Shown here: positions 18,638 to 27,642 of the stretch, in pieces
Position numbering within the stretch: position 1 is the stretch's first letter
Layout of the letters: every line of letters starts with the position of its first letter
Origin: Streptococcus oralis
GTDB taxonomy: Bacteria; Bacillota; Bacilli; Lactobacillales; Streptococcaceae
Reading direction: 5' to 3'
Assembly (NCBI RefSeq): GCF_016028255.1
Contig: NZ_CP065707.1
Location: forward strand, 186,001-250,000
DNA length: 64,000 nucleotides
Position numbers and translations under genes: made by a program
Notes under the pieces: generated by a model
Told to the model about the DNA's origin: nothing
The model's database searches: none
Seen by the model: the letters and a program-made list of their open reading frames with translations, nothing else

Positions 18638-18823
18638 TTACCAAGATGCTTTTGTTACACCAGGGATTTGTCCTTTGTAAGCTAATTCACGGAAGCAAAC
18701 ACGGCAAAGTTTAAATTTGCGGTAAACTGAATGTGGACGACCACATTTTTCACAACGAGTATAAGCTTGAGTAGAGAACTTCGCTGGACGTTTGTTCTTA
18801 GCAATCATTGATTTTTTAGCCAT
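18638..18823 (-). CDS. rpsN: 30S ribosomal protein S14, zinc-binding type
   Basis: The 61-aa zinc form of S14, with [20 protein letters not shown] containing the two CxxC pairs. This is the ordinary housekeeping copy in streptococci. 17 bp after rplE; 284 bp before rpsH because of two repeat copies. Confidence 0.98.
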
Positions 18824-18840
18824 TAGATTTACCTCCTATA

Positions 18841-19383
18841 TTATTTTGCAAAAGGCATTCCAAGGCCTGTAAGCAATGCACGTGACTCTTCGTCAGTGTT
18901 AGCAGTTGTTACGATAACGATGTCAAGACCACGAGTTTTGTCAACGTCATCGAAGTTGATTTCTGGGAAGATCAATTGTTCTTTCACACCAAGTGTGTAG
19001 TTTCCGCGTCCATCAAATGATTTTGTTGGAACACCGTGGAAGTCACGTACACGTGGAAGTGAAACTGAAACCAATTTATCCAAGAATTCGTACATACGTT
19101 CACCACGAAGGGTAACTTTTGCACCGATCGCAACACCTTCACGAAGACGGAAGCCGGCGATTGATTTTTTAGCTTTAGTGATAAGTGGTTTTTGACCTGA
19201 GATAAGTGCTAATTCTTCAGCAGCTTTTTCAAGACTTTTAGCGTTTGATACAGCTTCACCAACACCCATGTTCAAAACGATCTTATCTACTTTAGGCACA
19301 GCCATCACTGATGAGTAGTTAAATTGTTCTGTCAAAGCAGGAACTACTTCATTAAGATATTTTTCTTTTAAACGATTTGCCAT
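18841..19383 (-). CDS. rplE: 50S ribosomal protein L5
   Basis: Complete 180-aa L5, [20 protein letters not shown] at its start. Binds 5S rRNA and touches the P-site tRNA. 23 bp after rplX. Confidence 0.98.
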   Translation of the reverse strand: MANRLKEKYLNEVVPALTEQFNYSSVMAVPKVDKIVLNMGVGEAVSNAKSLEKAAEELALISGQKPLITKAKKSIAGFRLREGVAIGAKVTLRGERMYEFLDKLVSVSLPRVRDFHGVPTKSFDGRGNYTLGVKEQLIFPEINFDDVDKTRGLDIVIVTTANTDEESRALLTGLGMPFAK

Positions 19384-19406
19384 TATACTTCTCCTTTCCT
19401 TCGTGA

Positions 19407-19712
19407 TTAATCAAGCACTTCGCCTGATTTTTTGTTGTAGCGAACTTTTTTACCGTCTACAAATTTGTAACCAACACGACCAGCTACACCATTTTTATCC
19501 AATACTTGAACATTTGATACGTGGATAGCTGCTTCTTTCTCGATGATACCACCTTGAGGAAGCTCGTTAGTTGGACGTTGGTGTTTCTTAACGATGTTAA
19601 CACCTTCAACGATAACTTTGTTTACTTTTGGAAGAGCAGTAAGGACAACAGCTTCTGTTCCCTTATCTTTACCAGCGATTACGCGAACTTTGTCGCCTTT
19701 TTTTACAAACAT
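19407..19712 (-). CDS. rplX: 50S ribosomal protein L24
   Basis: Complete 101-aa L24 with the N-terminal KOW motif ([20 protein letters not shown]). An assembly initiator for the large subunit. The 77-bp gap to rplN contains a hairpin, CCCTAGCTTCAAGCTAGGG. Confidence 0.98.
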
Positions 19713-19789
19713 TAGATTTCTCCTTGATTTTTCTTACGCCCATAAGGGCACCCTAGCTTGAAGCTAGGGGACTAGTTTGTTTCTAAAAA

Positions 19790-20158
19790 TTAAAGTACTT
19801 CTGGAGCAAGTGACACGATCTTCATGAAGCCACCTTCACGCAATTCACGTGCAACTGGGCCAAAGATACGTGTTCCGCGAGGAGTTTTGTCTTCACGGAT
19901 GATAACTGCTGCGTTTTCGTCAAACTTGATGTATGAACCATCAGCACGACGAGCACCTGATTTAGTACGAACGATAACAGCTTTTACAACGTCACCTTTT
20001 TTAACCGCACCACCAGGAGTAGCTTGTTTTACAGATGCCACAATGACATCACCGATGTTCGCAAATTTACGTTTAGAACCACCAAGAACTTTGATAGTCA
20101 AGATTTCACGTGCACCGCTGTTGTCTGCGACTTTCAAACGAGTTTCTGTTTGAATCAT
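19790..20158 (-). CDS. rplN: 50S ribosomal protein L14
   Basis: Complete 122-aa L14, [20 protein letters not shown] at its start, with the [15 protein letters not shown] signature. At the subunit interface. 25 bp after rpsQ. Confidence 0.98.
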   Translation of the reverse strand: MIQTETRLKVADNSGAREILTIKVLGGSKRKFANIGDVIVASVKQATPGGAVKKGDVVKAVIVRTKSGARRADGSYIKFDENAAVIIREDKTPRGTRIFGPVARELREGGFMKIVSLAPEVL

Positions 20159-20183
20159 TTCAGTTTTCTCCTTTCAGGCTTGA

Positions 20184-20444
20184 TTAGATGATGACCGCTT
20201 CTTCAACAACTTCTACAAGACGGAAACGTTTTGTAGCTGAAAGCGGACGAGTTTCCATGATACGTACGATATCGCCTTCTTTGGCAACATTGTTTTCATC
20301 ATGTGCTTTGTATTTTTTAGAGTAGTTAATACGTTTACCATAGACTGGGTGGTTACGTTTTGTTTCAACTACAACTGTGATTGTCTTGTCCATTTTGTCA
20401 GATACAACACGTCCAACAAGAACTTTACGATTATTGCGTTCCAT
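20184..20444 (-). CDS. rpsQ: 30S ribosomal protein S17
   Basis: Complete 86-aa S17, starting [20 protein letters not shown] with the [20 protein letters not shown] segment of the OB-fold. A primary 16S rRNA binder. 24 bp after rpmC. Confidence 0.98.
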
Positions 20445-20468
20445 TGAAATTTCTCCTTCCCTAGTCTA

Positions 20469-20675
20469 TTATTTCGCTTCAGATTGAACTGTTTTGATAC
20501 GAGCGATTTGTTTTTTAACTTCTTTCAAGCGAGCTGTTTGTTCCAATTGACCAGTAGCAGCTTGGAAACGAAGTTCAAACAATTCTTTTTTCAATTCGTT
20601 TTCGCGCTTCGCGAGTTCTTCTTGAGAAAGACCACGAAGTTCTTTAACAAATTCTTTTACTTCATTAAGTTTCAT
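20469..20675 (-). CDS. rpmC: 50S ribosomal protein L29
   Basis: Complete 68-aa L29, two long helices ([20 protein letters not shown] ... [15 protein letters not shown]). Next to the exit tunnel, near the docking site for trigger factor. 9 bp after rplP. Confidence 0.97.
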
Positions 20676-20684
20676 GCCTTCTCC

Positions 20685-21098
20685 TTATTCTGCTTCACGT
20701 TTTACGAATTTACATTTAACTGGCAATTTGTGGCTAGCAAGACGAAGCGCTTCGCGAGCGATCTCTTCAGATACACCAGCAACTTCAAACATCACTTTAC
20801 CACGTTTAACTGGTGCTACCCAACCTTCAGGTGCCCCTTTACCAGATCCCATACGCACACCGATAGCTTTAGCAGTGTATGATTTGTGTGGGAAGATTTT
20901 AATCCAAACTTTACCACCACGTTTCATGTAACGAGTCATGGCGATACGAGCAGCTTCGATTTGGCGGTTAGTGATCCAGTGGCTAGTTGTAGCTTGAAGA
21001 CCGTATTCACCGAAAGCTACTTCTTTTCCACCTTTTGCTTCACCGCGCATTTTTCCACGGAATTCACGACGGTGTTTAACACGTTTAGGTACTAACAT
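20685..21098 (-). CDS. rplP: 50S ribosomal protein L16
   Basis: Complete 137-aa L16, [20 protein letters not shown] at its start. Orients the A-site tRNA. Only 3 bp after the rpsC stop, so translationally coupled. Confidence 0.98.
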   Translation of the reverse strand: MLVPKRVKHRREFRGKMRGEAKGGKEVAFGEYGLQATTSHWITNRQIEAARIAMTRYMKRGGKVWIKIFPHKSYTAKAIGVRMGSGKGAPEGWVAPVKRGKVMFEVAGVSEEIAREALRLASHKLPVKCKFVKREAE

Positions 21099-21101
21099 TG
21101 G

Positions 21102-21755
21102 TTATTTACCTCCTTTAGTGTTTTTACGAGCTGGAAGAACTTCACCACGGTAGATCCATACTTTAACACCAAGTTTACCGTATGTAGTATCTGCTTCTTC
21201 CCAAGCGTAATCGATATCTGCACGAAGTGTGTGAAGTGGAACAGTTCCTTCAGAGTATCCTTCAGCACGGGCGATATCTGCACCGTTCAAACGACCTGAT
21301 ACTTGAGTTTTGATTCCTTTAGCTCCAGCACGCATTGCACGTTGGATTGCTTGTTTTTGTGCACGACGGAAAGCGACACGTTGCTCCAATTGACGAGCAA
21401 TTCCTTCACCTACAAGGTGAGCATCTAAATCAGGTTGTTTGATTTCGATGATGTTGATGTGTACTTGTTTTCCAGTCAATTTGTTAAGTTTTGCACGGAG
21501 TGCATCAACGTTAGCACCACCTTTACCGATAACCATACCTGGTTTAGCAGTGTGAAGTGAAACGTTAACTTTGTTTACTGCGCGTTCAATTTCGATAGTT
21601 GAAACCGCTGCGTCAGCAAGCTCTTTTTGAACGAATTTACGGATTGCAAGATCTTCATGAAGGTAATCCGCGTATTCTTTTTCAGCATACCATTTGGCAT
21701 CCCAATCACGGATGATGCCGACACGCATACCAATTGGATGTACTTTTTGACCCAC
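21102..21755 (-). CDS. rpsC: 30S ribosomal protein S3
   Basis: Complete 217-aa S3 with the KH domain ([23 protein letters not shown] loop) and the C-terminal S3 domain. Part of the mRNA entry helicase. 12 bp after rplV. Confidence 0.98.
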
Positions 21756-21767
21756 GATTTTACCTCC

Positions 21768-22112
21768 TTATTTTTCTGCAACAGCTACAGTGATGTGAGC
21801 TGTACGTTTGTTGATTGGTGAAGCTGAACCTTTCGCACGTGGACGGAAACGTTTCATAGTTGGTCCTTCGTTTGCGAATGCTTCAGATACTACCAAGTTA
21901 GCTTTGTCCAAACCAAAGTTGTTTTCAGCGTTAGCTACAGCTGAGTTCAAAACTTTCAAGATGATTTCAGCAGCTTTGTTTGGTGTGAATGTCAAGATTG
22001 CAATAGCATCGGCTACGCTTTTACCACGGATGTTGTCAAGAACAAGACGTGATTTACGAGGTGAAACACGTACTGTACGAGCCATTGCTTTAGCTGAAGT
22101 AATTTCTGCCAT
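21768..22112 (-). CDS. rplV: 50S ribosomal protein L22
   Basis: Complete 114-aa L22, [20 protein letters not shown] at its start. Its beta-hairpin lines the exit tunnel; the hairpin region here ([17 protein letters not shown]) is intact, with no macrolide-type insertion visible. 11 bp after rpsS. Confidence 0.98.
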   Translation of the reverse strand: MAEITSAKAMARTVRVSPRKSRLVLDNIRGKSVADAIAILTFTPNKAAEIILKVLNSAVANAENNFGLDKANLVVSEAFANEGPTMKRFRPRAKGSASPINKRTAHITVAVAEK

Positions 22113-22123
22113 TTATGTTCTCC

Positions 22124-22405
22124 TTATTTTCTACGTGTTTTCTTATCGTCTGCAGCGTGACCTTTGTAAGTACGAGTTGGTGCAAATTCACCAAGTTTGT
22201 GACCTACCATGTCTTCTTGGATGTAAACAGGTACGTGTTTACGTCCGTCATAAACTGCAATAGTGTAACCAATGAAACTTGGGAAGATCGTTGAACGACG
22301 TGACCAAGTTTTGATAACTTTTTTCTTTTCGTCGTTAGCTTGAGCTTCAACTTTTTTCATCAAATGCTCATCGACGAAAGGTCCTTTTTTAAGACTGCGT
22401 CCCAT
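22124..22405 (-). CDS. rpsS: 30S ribosomal protein S19
   Basis: 93-aa S19, starting [27 protein letters not shown] precedes the ATG at 22405; the upstream extension of 16 codons is not part of S19. It lies in the 30S head with S13. The 103-bp gap to rplB has several stem-loops. Confidence 0.98.
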
Positions 22406-22508
22406 TTTTATATTTTCTCCTTTAAATGTTGTACCACAGCGGCTTGCGCTCACATGGAGCGCTACCGAGCTGGCGGATTTACTAGATGCTTAAGCGACTA
22501 GTTTACTA

Positions 22509-23342
22509 TTATTTCTCGTTGCGACGACGAACGATAAGTTTGTCAGATTTCGCTTTCTTGTTACGAGTTTTAAGACCAAGAGCAGGTTTGCCCCATGGAG
22601 TAGATGGTGCTTTACGACCAACTGGTGCTTTACCTTCACCACCACCGTGTGGGTGATCGTTAGGGTTCATTACAGAACCACGAACTGTTGGGCGGATACC
22701 TTTCCAACGGCTACGTCCTGCTTTACCAAGGTTCACAAGTCCATGTTGTTCGTTTCCGACAACACCAACTGTAGCACGACAAGTTCCAAGAATCATACGA
22801 ACTTCGCCAGATTGAAGACGAACAAGAACGTATTTACCTTCTTGACCTAATACTTGAGCAGAAGCTCCAGCTGCACGGACCAATTCTCCACCACGACCTG
22901 GTTTCAACTCGATGTTGTGGATCAAAGTACCAACTGGGATGTTTGCAAGTGGAAGAGCGTTTCCGACTTTGATATCTGCTTCAGGACCTGAAACGATACG
23001 TTGACCAACTTCAAGACCTTTTGGAGCGATGATGTATGCTTTCACACCGTCAGTGTAGTGTACAAGAGCGATGTTTGCAGAACGGTTTGGATCGTACTCG
23101 ATTGTTTTAACAACTGCTTCAACGTTGTCTTTGTTACGTTTGAAGTCAACCAAACGGTAGAAACGTTTGTGTCCACCACCTTGGTGACGAACAGTGATAC
23201 GACCGTTGTTGTTACGACCAGCCTTGTTCTTCAAAGCAACAAGCAATGATTTTTCAGGAGTGCTTGTTGTGATTTCAGCGAAATCCAAAGAAGTCATATT
23301 ACGGCGACCGTTTGTTGTTGGTTTATAAACACGAATTCCCAC
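22509..23342 (-). CDS. rplB: 50S ribosomal protein L2
   Basis: Complete 277-aa L2. The C-terminal region has [18 protein letters not shown] with the conserved histidine near the peptidyl-transferase centre. 17 bp after rplW. Confidence 0.98.
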   Translation of the reverse strand: MGIRVYKPTTNGRRNMTSLDFAEITTSTPEKSLLVALKNKAGRNNNGRITVRHQGGGHKRFYRLVDFKRNKDNVEAVVKTIEYDPNRSANIALVHYTDGVKAYIIAPKGLEVGQRIVSGPEADIKVGNALPLANIPVGTLIHNIELKPGRGGELVRAAGASAQVLGQEGKYVLVRLQSGEVRMILGTCRATVGVVGNEQHGLVNLGKAGRSRWKGIRPTVRGSVMNPNDHPHGGGEGKAPVGRKAPSTPWGKPALGLKTRNKKAKSDKLIVRRRNEK

Positions 23343-23359
23343 GATATTTCCTCCTTAGA

Positions 23360-23656
23360 TTATTCAGCTTCAGCAGCGAACAACTCGATTGCTTTTGAAT
23401 CAGCTGTAAGTGTGATGATAGCTTTTTTAGTTTTGTTAGTAAAACCAGTGTAACGTCCAACACGTTTTGCTTTTGGTTTTACGTTGATTGTGTTAACGTT
23501 GGCAACTTTAACACCTTCGAAAGCAGCTTCAACAGCTTGCTTGATCAAAAGTTTGTGTGCACGAGTGTCAACTTCAAATACATATTTTCCTGCTTCAAGT
23601 TGAGCCATTGAGCTTTCAGTGATGACAGGTTTTTTGATAACATCATACAAATTCAT
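23360..23656 (-). CDS. rplW: 50S ribosomal protein L23
   Basis: 98-aa L23, [20 protein letters not shown] at its start. At the tunnel exit, docking site for SRP and trigger factor. The start codon shares a base with the rplD stop codon, so translation is coupled. Confidence 0.98.
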
Positions 23657-24279
23657 TATGCAAGAACCTCCTCGATTTTAGAGATAGCTGCTTGTGTGAC
23701 AAGAAGTTTGTCGCTATTTGCGATGTCAAGAACACTTGCAGTTGTAGCAGTTGCAACTTTCACATTTGGAAGGTTACGAGCTGAAAGAGCTGCGAATTCA
23801 TTTCCTTCTTCAAGGATAACAAGAACTTTTGAATCGATGCTCAATGCTGCAAGAACTTTTGCAAATTCAGCAGTTTTTGGAGCTGTAAATGAAAGAGCGT
23901 CTACAGCTACGAATTTGTTTTCAGCAACTTTTTCAGAGTAAACTGATTTAAGAGCTAGGCGACGAACTTTTTGTGGAAGTTTGTAGCCGTATGAACGTGG
24001 AGTTGGTCCGAAGACAACACCACCACCACGCCATTGTGGTGAGCGGATAGAACCTTGACGAGCACGTCCAGTTCCTTTTTGACGCCATGGTTTGCGTCCA
24101 CCACCTGATACTGCAGAGCGGTTTTTAACAGCGTGTGTTCCTTGACGAAGGCTTGCGCGTTGGCTGATGATCACATCAAACACAACTGATTCATTTGGTT
24201 CGATACCAAATACTGCATCGTTAAGAACAACTTGGCCAGCTTCTTTACCAGTTTGGTCAAATAATGTTACGTTTGCCAT
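23656..24279 (-). CDS. rplD: 50S ribosomal protein L4
   Basis: 207-aa L4. Contains the tunnel-reaching loop with [20 protein letters not shown], intact. In enterobacteria L4 represses the S10 operon; whether that holds here is unknown. 24 bp after rplC. Confidence 0.98.
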
Positions 24280-24303
24280 TGTGACTGATTTCCCCTTTCT
24301 TTA

Positions 24304-24930
24304 TTATTTACCAGCTTTAACTGCTGATTTGATAGTGATAAGAGATTTCTTAGCACCTGGTACGTTACCTTTGATAAGGATAACGTTCTTTTCTGGAACA
24401 ACTTGTACAACTTCAAGGTTTTGAATTGTTACGCGGTCGCCACCCATACGTCCTGCAAGGTTTTTACCTTTGAATACGCGGTTAGGTGCAACAGGTCCCA
24501 TAGAACCTGGACGACGGTGGTAACGAGAACCGTGAGCCATTGGCCCACGTGATTGTCCGTGGCGTTTGATAACACCTTGGAAACCTTTACCTTTAGAAGT
24601 ACCAGTTACGTCAACTACGTCTCCAGCTGCGAATGTTTCAACTGTGATTTCAGCACCAACTTCCAAGCCTTCAACGTTTTTGAATTCACGAATGAAGCGC
24701 TTAGGAGCCGTGTTAGCTTTCGCTACATGTCCTTTAGCAGGTTTGTTGCTCAATACTTCACGTTTGTCATCGAAACCAACTTGGATAGCGTTGTATCCGT
24801 CTGTTTCTACAGTTTTAACTTGAAGAACAACGTTTGGAGTTGCTTCAATAACTGTTACAGGGATCAATTCGCCAGCTTCAGTGAAGATTTGAGTCATTCC
24901 CACTTTTTTCCCTAAGATTCCTTTTGTCAT
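24304..24930 (-). CDS. rplC: 50S ribosomal protein L3
   Basis: 208-aa L3, [20 protein letters not shown] at its start, with the [13 protein letters not shown] segment near the peptidyl-transferase centre. The 216-bp gap to rpsJ contains repeat copy D. Confidence 0.98.
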
Positions 24931-25002
24931 GAGAAAATAGTTCCTTTTCTATATTTTTTATTCAAAAAGTTTTTAACGAGCGTTTTTTATGCTCAAGTCT
25001 AA

Positions 25003-25106
25003 GATACAAAGGGCGTCAAACTCAAAGTGAAAATAGGAAACTGACGCAGTGTCTAACAGACACTAGGAAGTTTATCTTTTTCACACCGAGTTTAGCCCGT
25101 GTTCAA
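25003..25106 (+). repeat. ~106-bp dispersed repeat, copy D
   Basis: Between rpsJ and rplC. Plus strand starts GATACAAAGGGCGTCAAACT and ends TTTAGCCCGTGTTCAAT; centre TGTCTAACAGACA. About 85% like copy B outside the centre by eye. Confidence 0.7.
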
Positions 25107-25146
25107 TTAAATTGAAACACCAGCCTCTGCTCTTTTATATTTTAGA

Positions 25147-25455
25147 TTAAAGTTTGATTTCTACGTTTACACCACTTGGAAGATCCAATTTCATCAAAGC
25201 ATCAACTGTTTTTTGGGTTGGGTTAACGATATCGATCAAACGTTTGTGTGTACGCATTTCAAATTGTTCGCGAGAGTCTTTGTATTTGTGAGTCGCACGA
25301 ATGATTGTGTAGAGGCTACGCTCAGTTGGAAGTGGGATTGGACCCGCAACTTGTGCACCTGTACGAGTAGCTGATTCTACGATTTTTGCAGCCGCTGTAT
25401 CAAGCGTACGGTGTTCGTAAGCTTTCAAACGGATACGGATTTTTTTGTTTGCCAT
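25147..25455 (-). CDS. rpsJ: 30S ribosomal protein S10
   Basis: Complete 102-aa S10, [20 protein letters not shown] at its start. In the 30S head; also acts as NusE in antitermination. First gene of the S10-spc-alpha operon, behind a promoter at 25591-25619 and a leader of about 130 nt. Confidence 0.98.
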
Positions 25456-25585
25456 CTTTTTCTCCTTTTCGTCTATTTAAGATAATAGGCTAGCTCCACA
25501 AGAAAACCGACGCGCGTTGCGTGGCAATGCAACCGAGCGTGTCGCAACCTCTTGCATCACAGCTAAAGCTGTAATTTACAGCACC
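25456..25585 (-). other. Structured leader of the S10 operon
   Basis: About 130 nt between the promoter and rpsJ hold several inverted repeats: TTACAGC-TTTA-GCTGT near the 5' end and a GC-rich region with GGTTGCGACACGC and CGCAACGCGCGTC. Such leaders mediate ribosomal-protein feedback in other bacteria. I see structure potential only; no known family is recognised. Confidence 0.5.
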
Positions 25586-25590
25586 ATAAT

Positions 25591-25619
25591 AGAATAACAC
25601 AAAGCCCCTGCGATTGCAA
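25591..25619 (-). promoter_or_regulatory. S10 operon promoter
   Basis: TTGCAA (25614-25619) and TATTCT (25591-25596), 17 bp apart, with TG one base before the -10. The -35 lies within an imperfect palindrome (CACAAAGCCCCTGC...GCAAGGGATTTGTG on the plus strand) that, read on the plus strand, would be a terminator with seven T. Confidence 0.7.
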
Positions 25620-25721
25620 GGGATTTGTGAGCTTTTTTTCGTTTTTTTAGGATGAAACTGTTTTCTCTTTTCATCTTCCTATGATTACTGATTTTACAAC
25701 TATAAAAATATATCTTTTCTC

Positions 25722-26348
25722 CTATATAATATGTGTCATCTTGACATTGAATTTATCTTCTGATTGATCCACTAAAATGTCCGCTTTAGACTCGTTTTCT
25801 CTATAGTATCGCTGATACTGCTCCCGTCTCATCTGATGGCTAGCTAATACAAAAGATGCATCGCTATTTCTCATAGTCGTATCTCGAGCTAAGCGCCTCT
25901 TTAACTCTGTTTCTTCATCTGTGTAGAAACAGATGGTTTTGTCAAAGAGTTCCTTGGGTAGAAAACCCACAGACATCCCTTCAACAATCAAAATCGGTTT
26001 TGCTCCAGACAAGACCTCGCTAGCCTTCCAAGGTTCCTCAATTGTCAAGATATCCATACCCGCCTGCAAGGCTAGAATATCTCTCTGCAAACTTGCCAGT
26101 TCATGCGCCACTGGCAGACAAGCTGTCACCTTTTGATCTGGCGCTTGCTTTGGTACTACCAGGTGACGTTCTGAAGTGATATAGGGGTCTGTTTCTAGTA
26201 AATTTACTGTAGTAGAATCTAAAGCTTGGTACAATTCCTGTGCAAAGGTTGATTTACCTGAAGCCCCATGACCGTAGATCCCTAGCGTCCTAATTCTTCC
26301 CGTTTCGATCTCTGAAACCAGTTGTTCTATCAGGTCATTTTTCTTCAT
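25722..26348 (-). CDS. Uridine-kinase-like P-loop kinase
   Basis: A 208-aa P-loop protein with Walker A GHGASGKST (26-34), an LLETDPYI substrate-binding loop and a lid-like RRLARDTTMRN segment. It resembles uridine kinase and related small-molecule kinases, though too diverged to fix the substrate. The start overlaps the end of nrdG by four bases, so it belongs to the nrdD-nrdG unit. Confidence 0.8.
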   Translation of the reverse strand: MKKNDLIEQLVSEIETGRIRTLGIYGHGASGKSTFAQELYQALDSTTVNLLETDPYITSERHLVVPKQAPDQKVTACLPVAHELASLQRDILALQAGMDILTIEEPWKASEVLSGAKPILIVEGMSVGFLPKELFDKTICFYTDEETELKRRLARDTTMRNSDASFVLASHQMRREQYQRYYRENESKADILVDQSEDKFNVKMTHII

Positions 26349-26941
26349 TCTCTCTTCACCTGTTCATAGCTTTCTTTTCCGTCATTAAGCTTGTCCCAAA
26401 TCACTATTTGACCTTGTTTGAGAGATTTTTGCACATCGATAATTCGTTGATTGGACGAACCTCGAAACTGGAGCATGAGATTTCGCTTGCTTTTATCATA
26501 CCGTCCATCGACAAGGATGTCAATCAGCGACAAGAGTTCCAATTTGTCTGGAGTCTCCAGCATCATTTCTTCCCAAGTGTAGCCCGTCCAGGACCAGATG
26601 TCTTTGTCTGGCAATTCCTTTCGAATACGCTTAACGAGAGGTAGGAGGATACCTGTATTGAGAAAAGGCTCTCCTCCTAGCAAGGTCAAACCTTGAACAT
26701 AAGGCTGGGCAAGATCTGTCATAATCTGTTCTTCCAACTCTGGTGTATAAGGAATCCCTGCATTGAAAGACCAAGTCGCAACATTATAGCATCCCTCACA
26801 GTGGAACATACAGCCTGCGACATAGAGAGAGTTGCGCACACCTTCTCCATCGACAAAGTTAAAAGCCTTGTAATCAATGATTCGCCCTTTACTAAGCTCC
26901 TCACTTTTCCATTCACCTGGTTTTGGTGTATTCCATGTCAT
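26345..26941 (-). CDS. nrdG: Anaerobic ribonucleotide reductase activating protein
   Basis: NrdG is the radical-SAM activase that makes the glycyl radical on NrdD. The 198-aa protein has the cluster motif CMFHCEGC (C44, C48, C51) and the GGEPFLN motif. I start it at ATG 26941, eight bases after TTGGAG; this matches the known N-terminus (NTPKPGEWKSEELSKGRI). It follows the GNAT gene by five bases. Confidence 0.96.
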   Translation of the reverse strand: MTWNTPKPGEWKSEELSKGRIIDYKAFNFVDGEGVRNSLYVAGCMFHCEGCYNVATWSFNAGIPYTPELEEQIMTDLAQPYVQGLTLLGGEPFLNTGILLPLVKRIRKELPDKDIWSWTGYTWEEMMLETPDKLELLSLIDILVDGRYDKSKRNLMLQFRGSSNQRIIDVQKSLKQGQIVIWDKLNDGKESYEQVKRE

Positions 26942-26946
26942 GCTGT

Positions 26947-27447
26947 CTACTCCAAGTCTATCCAATAGCGCTCCGTTCCATTTCGAACATCCTCCAACTC
27001 CCCACCATTAGCTAAGATAACAGCTCGGCTTGCTGGATTTTCTGTGCTACAAGTCACTAAAGCTCGTTTAATATTCTTTCCCTTAGCAACTTGTAGACCT
27101 TGTCGGAGGGATTCTTTCGCATAACCCTTACCTCTTTCAGATGGACGAATGGAGTAGCCAATATGGCCCCCATTTTCTAGTAAGTAGTCATTTAATCGGA
27201 GACGAAGGTTGAGAAAGCCAAGAGCCTGGCCTGCTACGTCAAAACTAACCAGCTGGATAGCAGGAACCCAGTTTTCAGGAATATTGAGTCCCGCTTCCGC
27301 TTGAAGATTTTCTTCTAGCCACTCTTCGTAAACAAAATTGTTGGCGTTCCAAAACCCACCATCGTGGGCTGATTGGGTCTGTTCAAACTCTGCCATCATC
27401 TCTAAAACTGTTTCTTTATCTGCCAATGTTGGTCTGCGTAGTATCAT
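26947..27447 (-). CDS. GNAT-family N-acetyltransferase in the nrdD-nrdG operon
   Basis: A 166-aa GNAT protein with the acetyl-CoA loop RPSERGKGYAKESLRQG and the ENPASRAVILANGG motif. GGAGGT precedes the ATG at 27447. The gene is regularly found between nrdD and nrdG in streptococci; any link to nucleotide reduction is unknown. Confidence 0.88.
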   Translation of the reverse strand: MILRRPTLADKETVLEMMAEFEQTQSAHDGGFWNANNFVYEEWLEENLQAEAGLNIPENWVPAIQLVSFDVAGQALGFLNLRLRLNDYLLENGGHIGYSIRPSERGKGYAKESLRQGLQVAKGKNIKRALVTCSTENPASRAVILANGGELEDVRNGTERYWIDLE

Positions 27448-27463
27448 TTTTACCTCCAATTAA

Positions 27464-27483
27464 GAGAAAAGCGAGAGGCAACT
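27464..27483 (-). terminator. Weak stem-loop between the 46-aa gene and the GNAT gene
   Basis: AGTGAGAG-TTGC-CTCTCGCT followed by TTTTCTC on the minus strand, within a gene cluster; more likely an attenuator or RNA-processing site than a full stop. Confidence 0.45.
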
Positions 27484-27490
27484 CTCACTT

Positions 27491-27631
27491 TTATTTTTTC
27501 TTGTTCTTGTTTAAAAACTGTTCTCTGAGGTTGAGCAAGCGTTCTTTTTTACCTATTCCACCTTTCGAGTGTTTCTCGTGATAACGGGTCACTTGTGCGC
27601 GTCCCTTATCGTCTAATTGGTATTTCCCCAT
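27491..27631 (-). CDS. Small basic protein of unknown function (46 aa) after nrdD
   Basis: Starts at ATG 27631 (AAGGA upstream), 11 bp after the nrdD stop, and ends at TAA 27491. The product (MGKYQLDDKGRAQVTRYHEK...) is strongly basic with a lysine-rich end and an HSKGGIGKKERLL stretch. A small gene is known at this place in pneumococci. Function unknown; no signal or membrane segment. Confidence 0.75.
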   Translation of the reverse strand: MGKYQLDDKGRAQVTRYHEKHSKGGIGKKERLLNLREQFLNKNKKK

Positions 27632-27642
27632 TGCGTTTCCTT

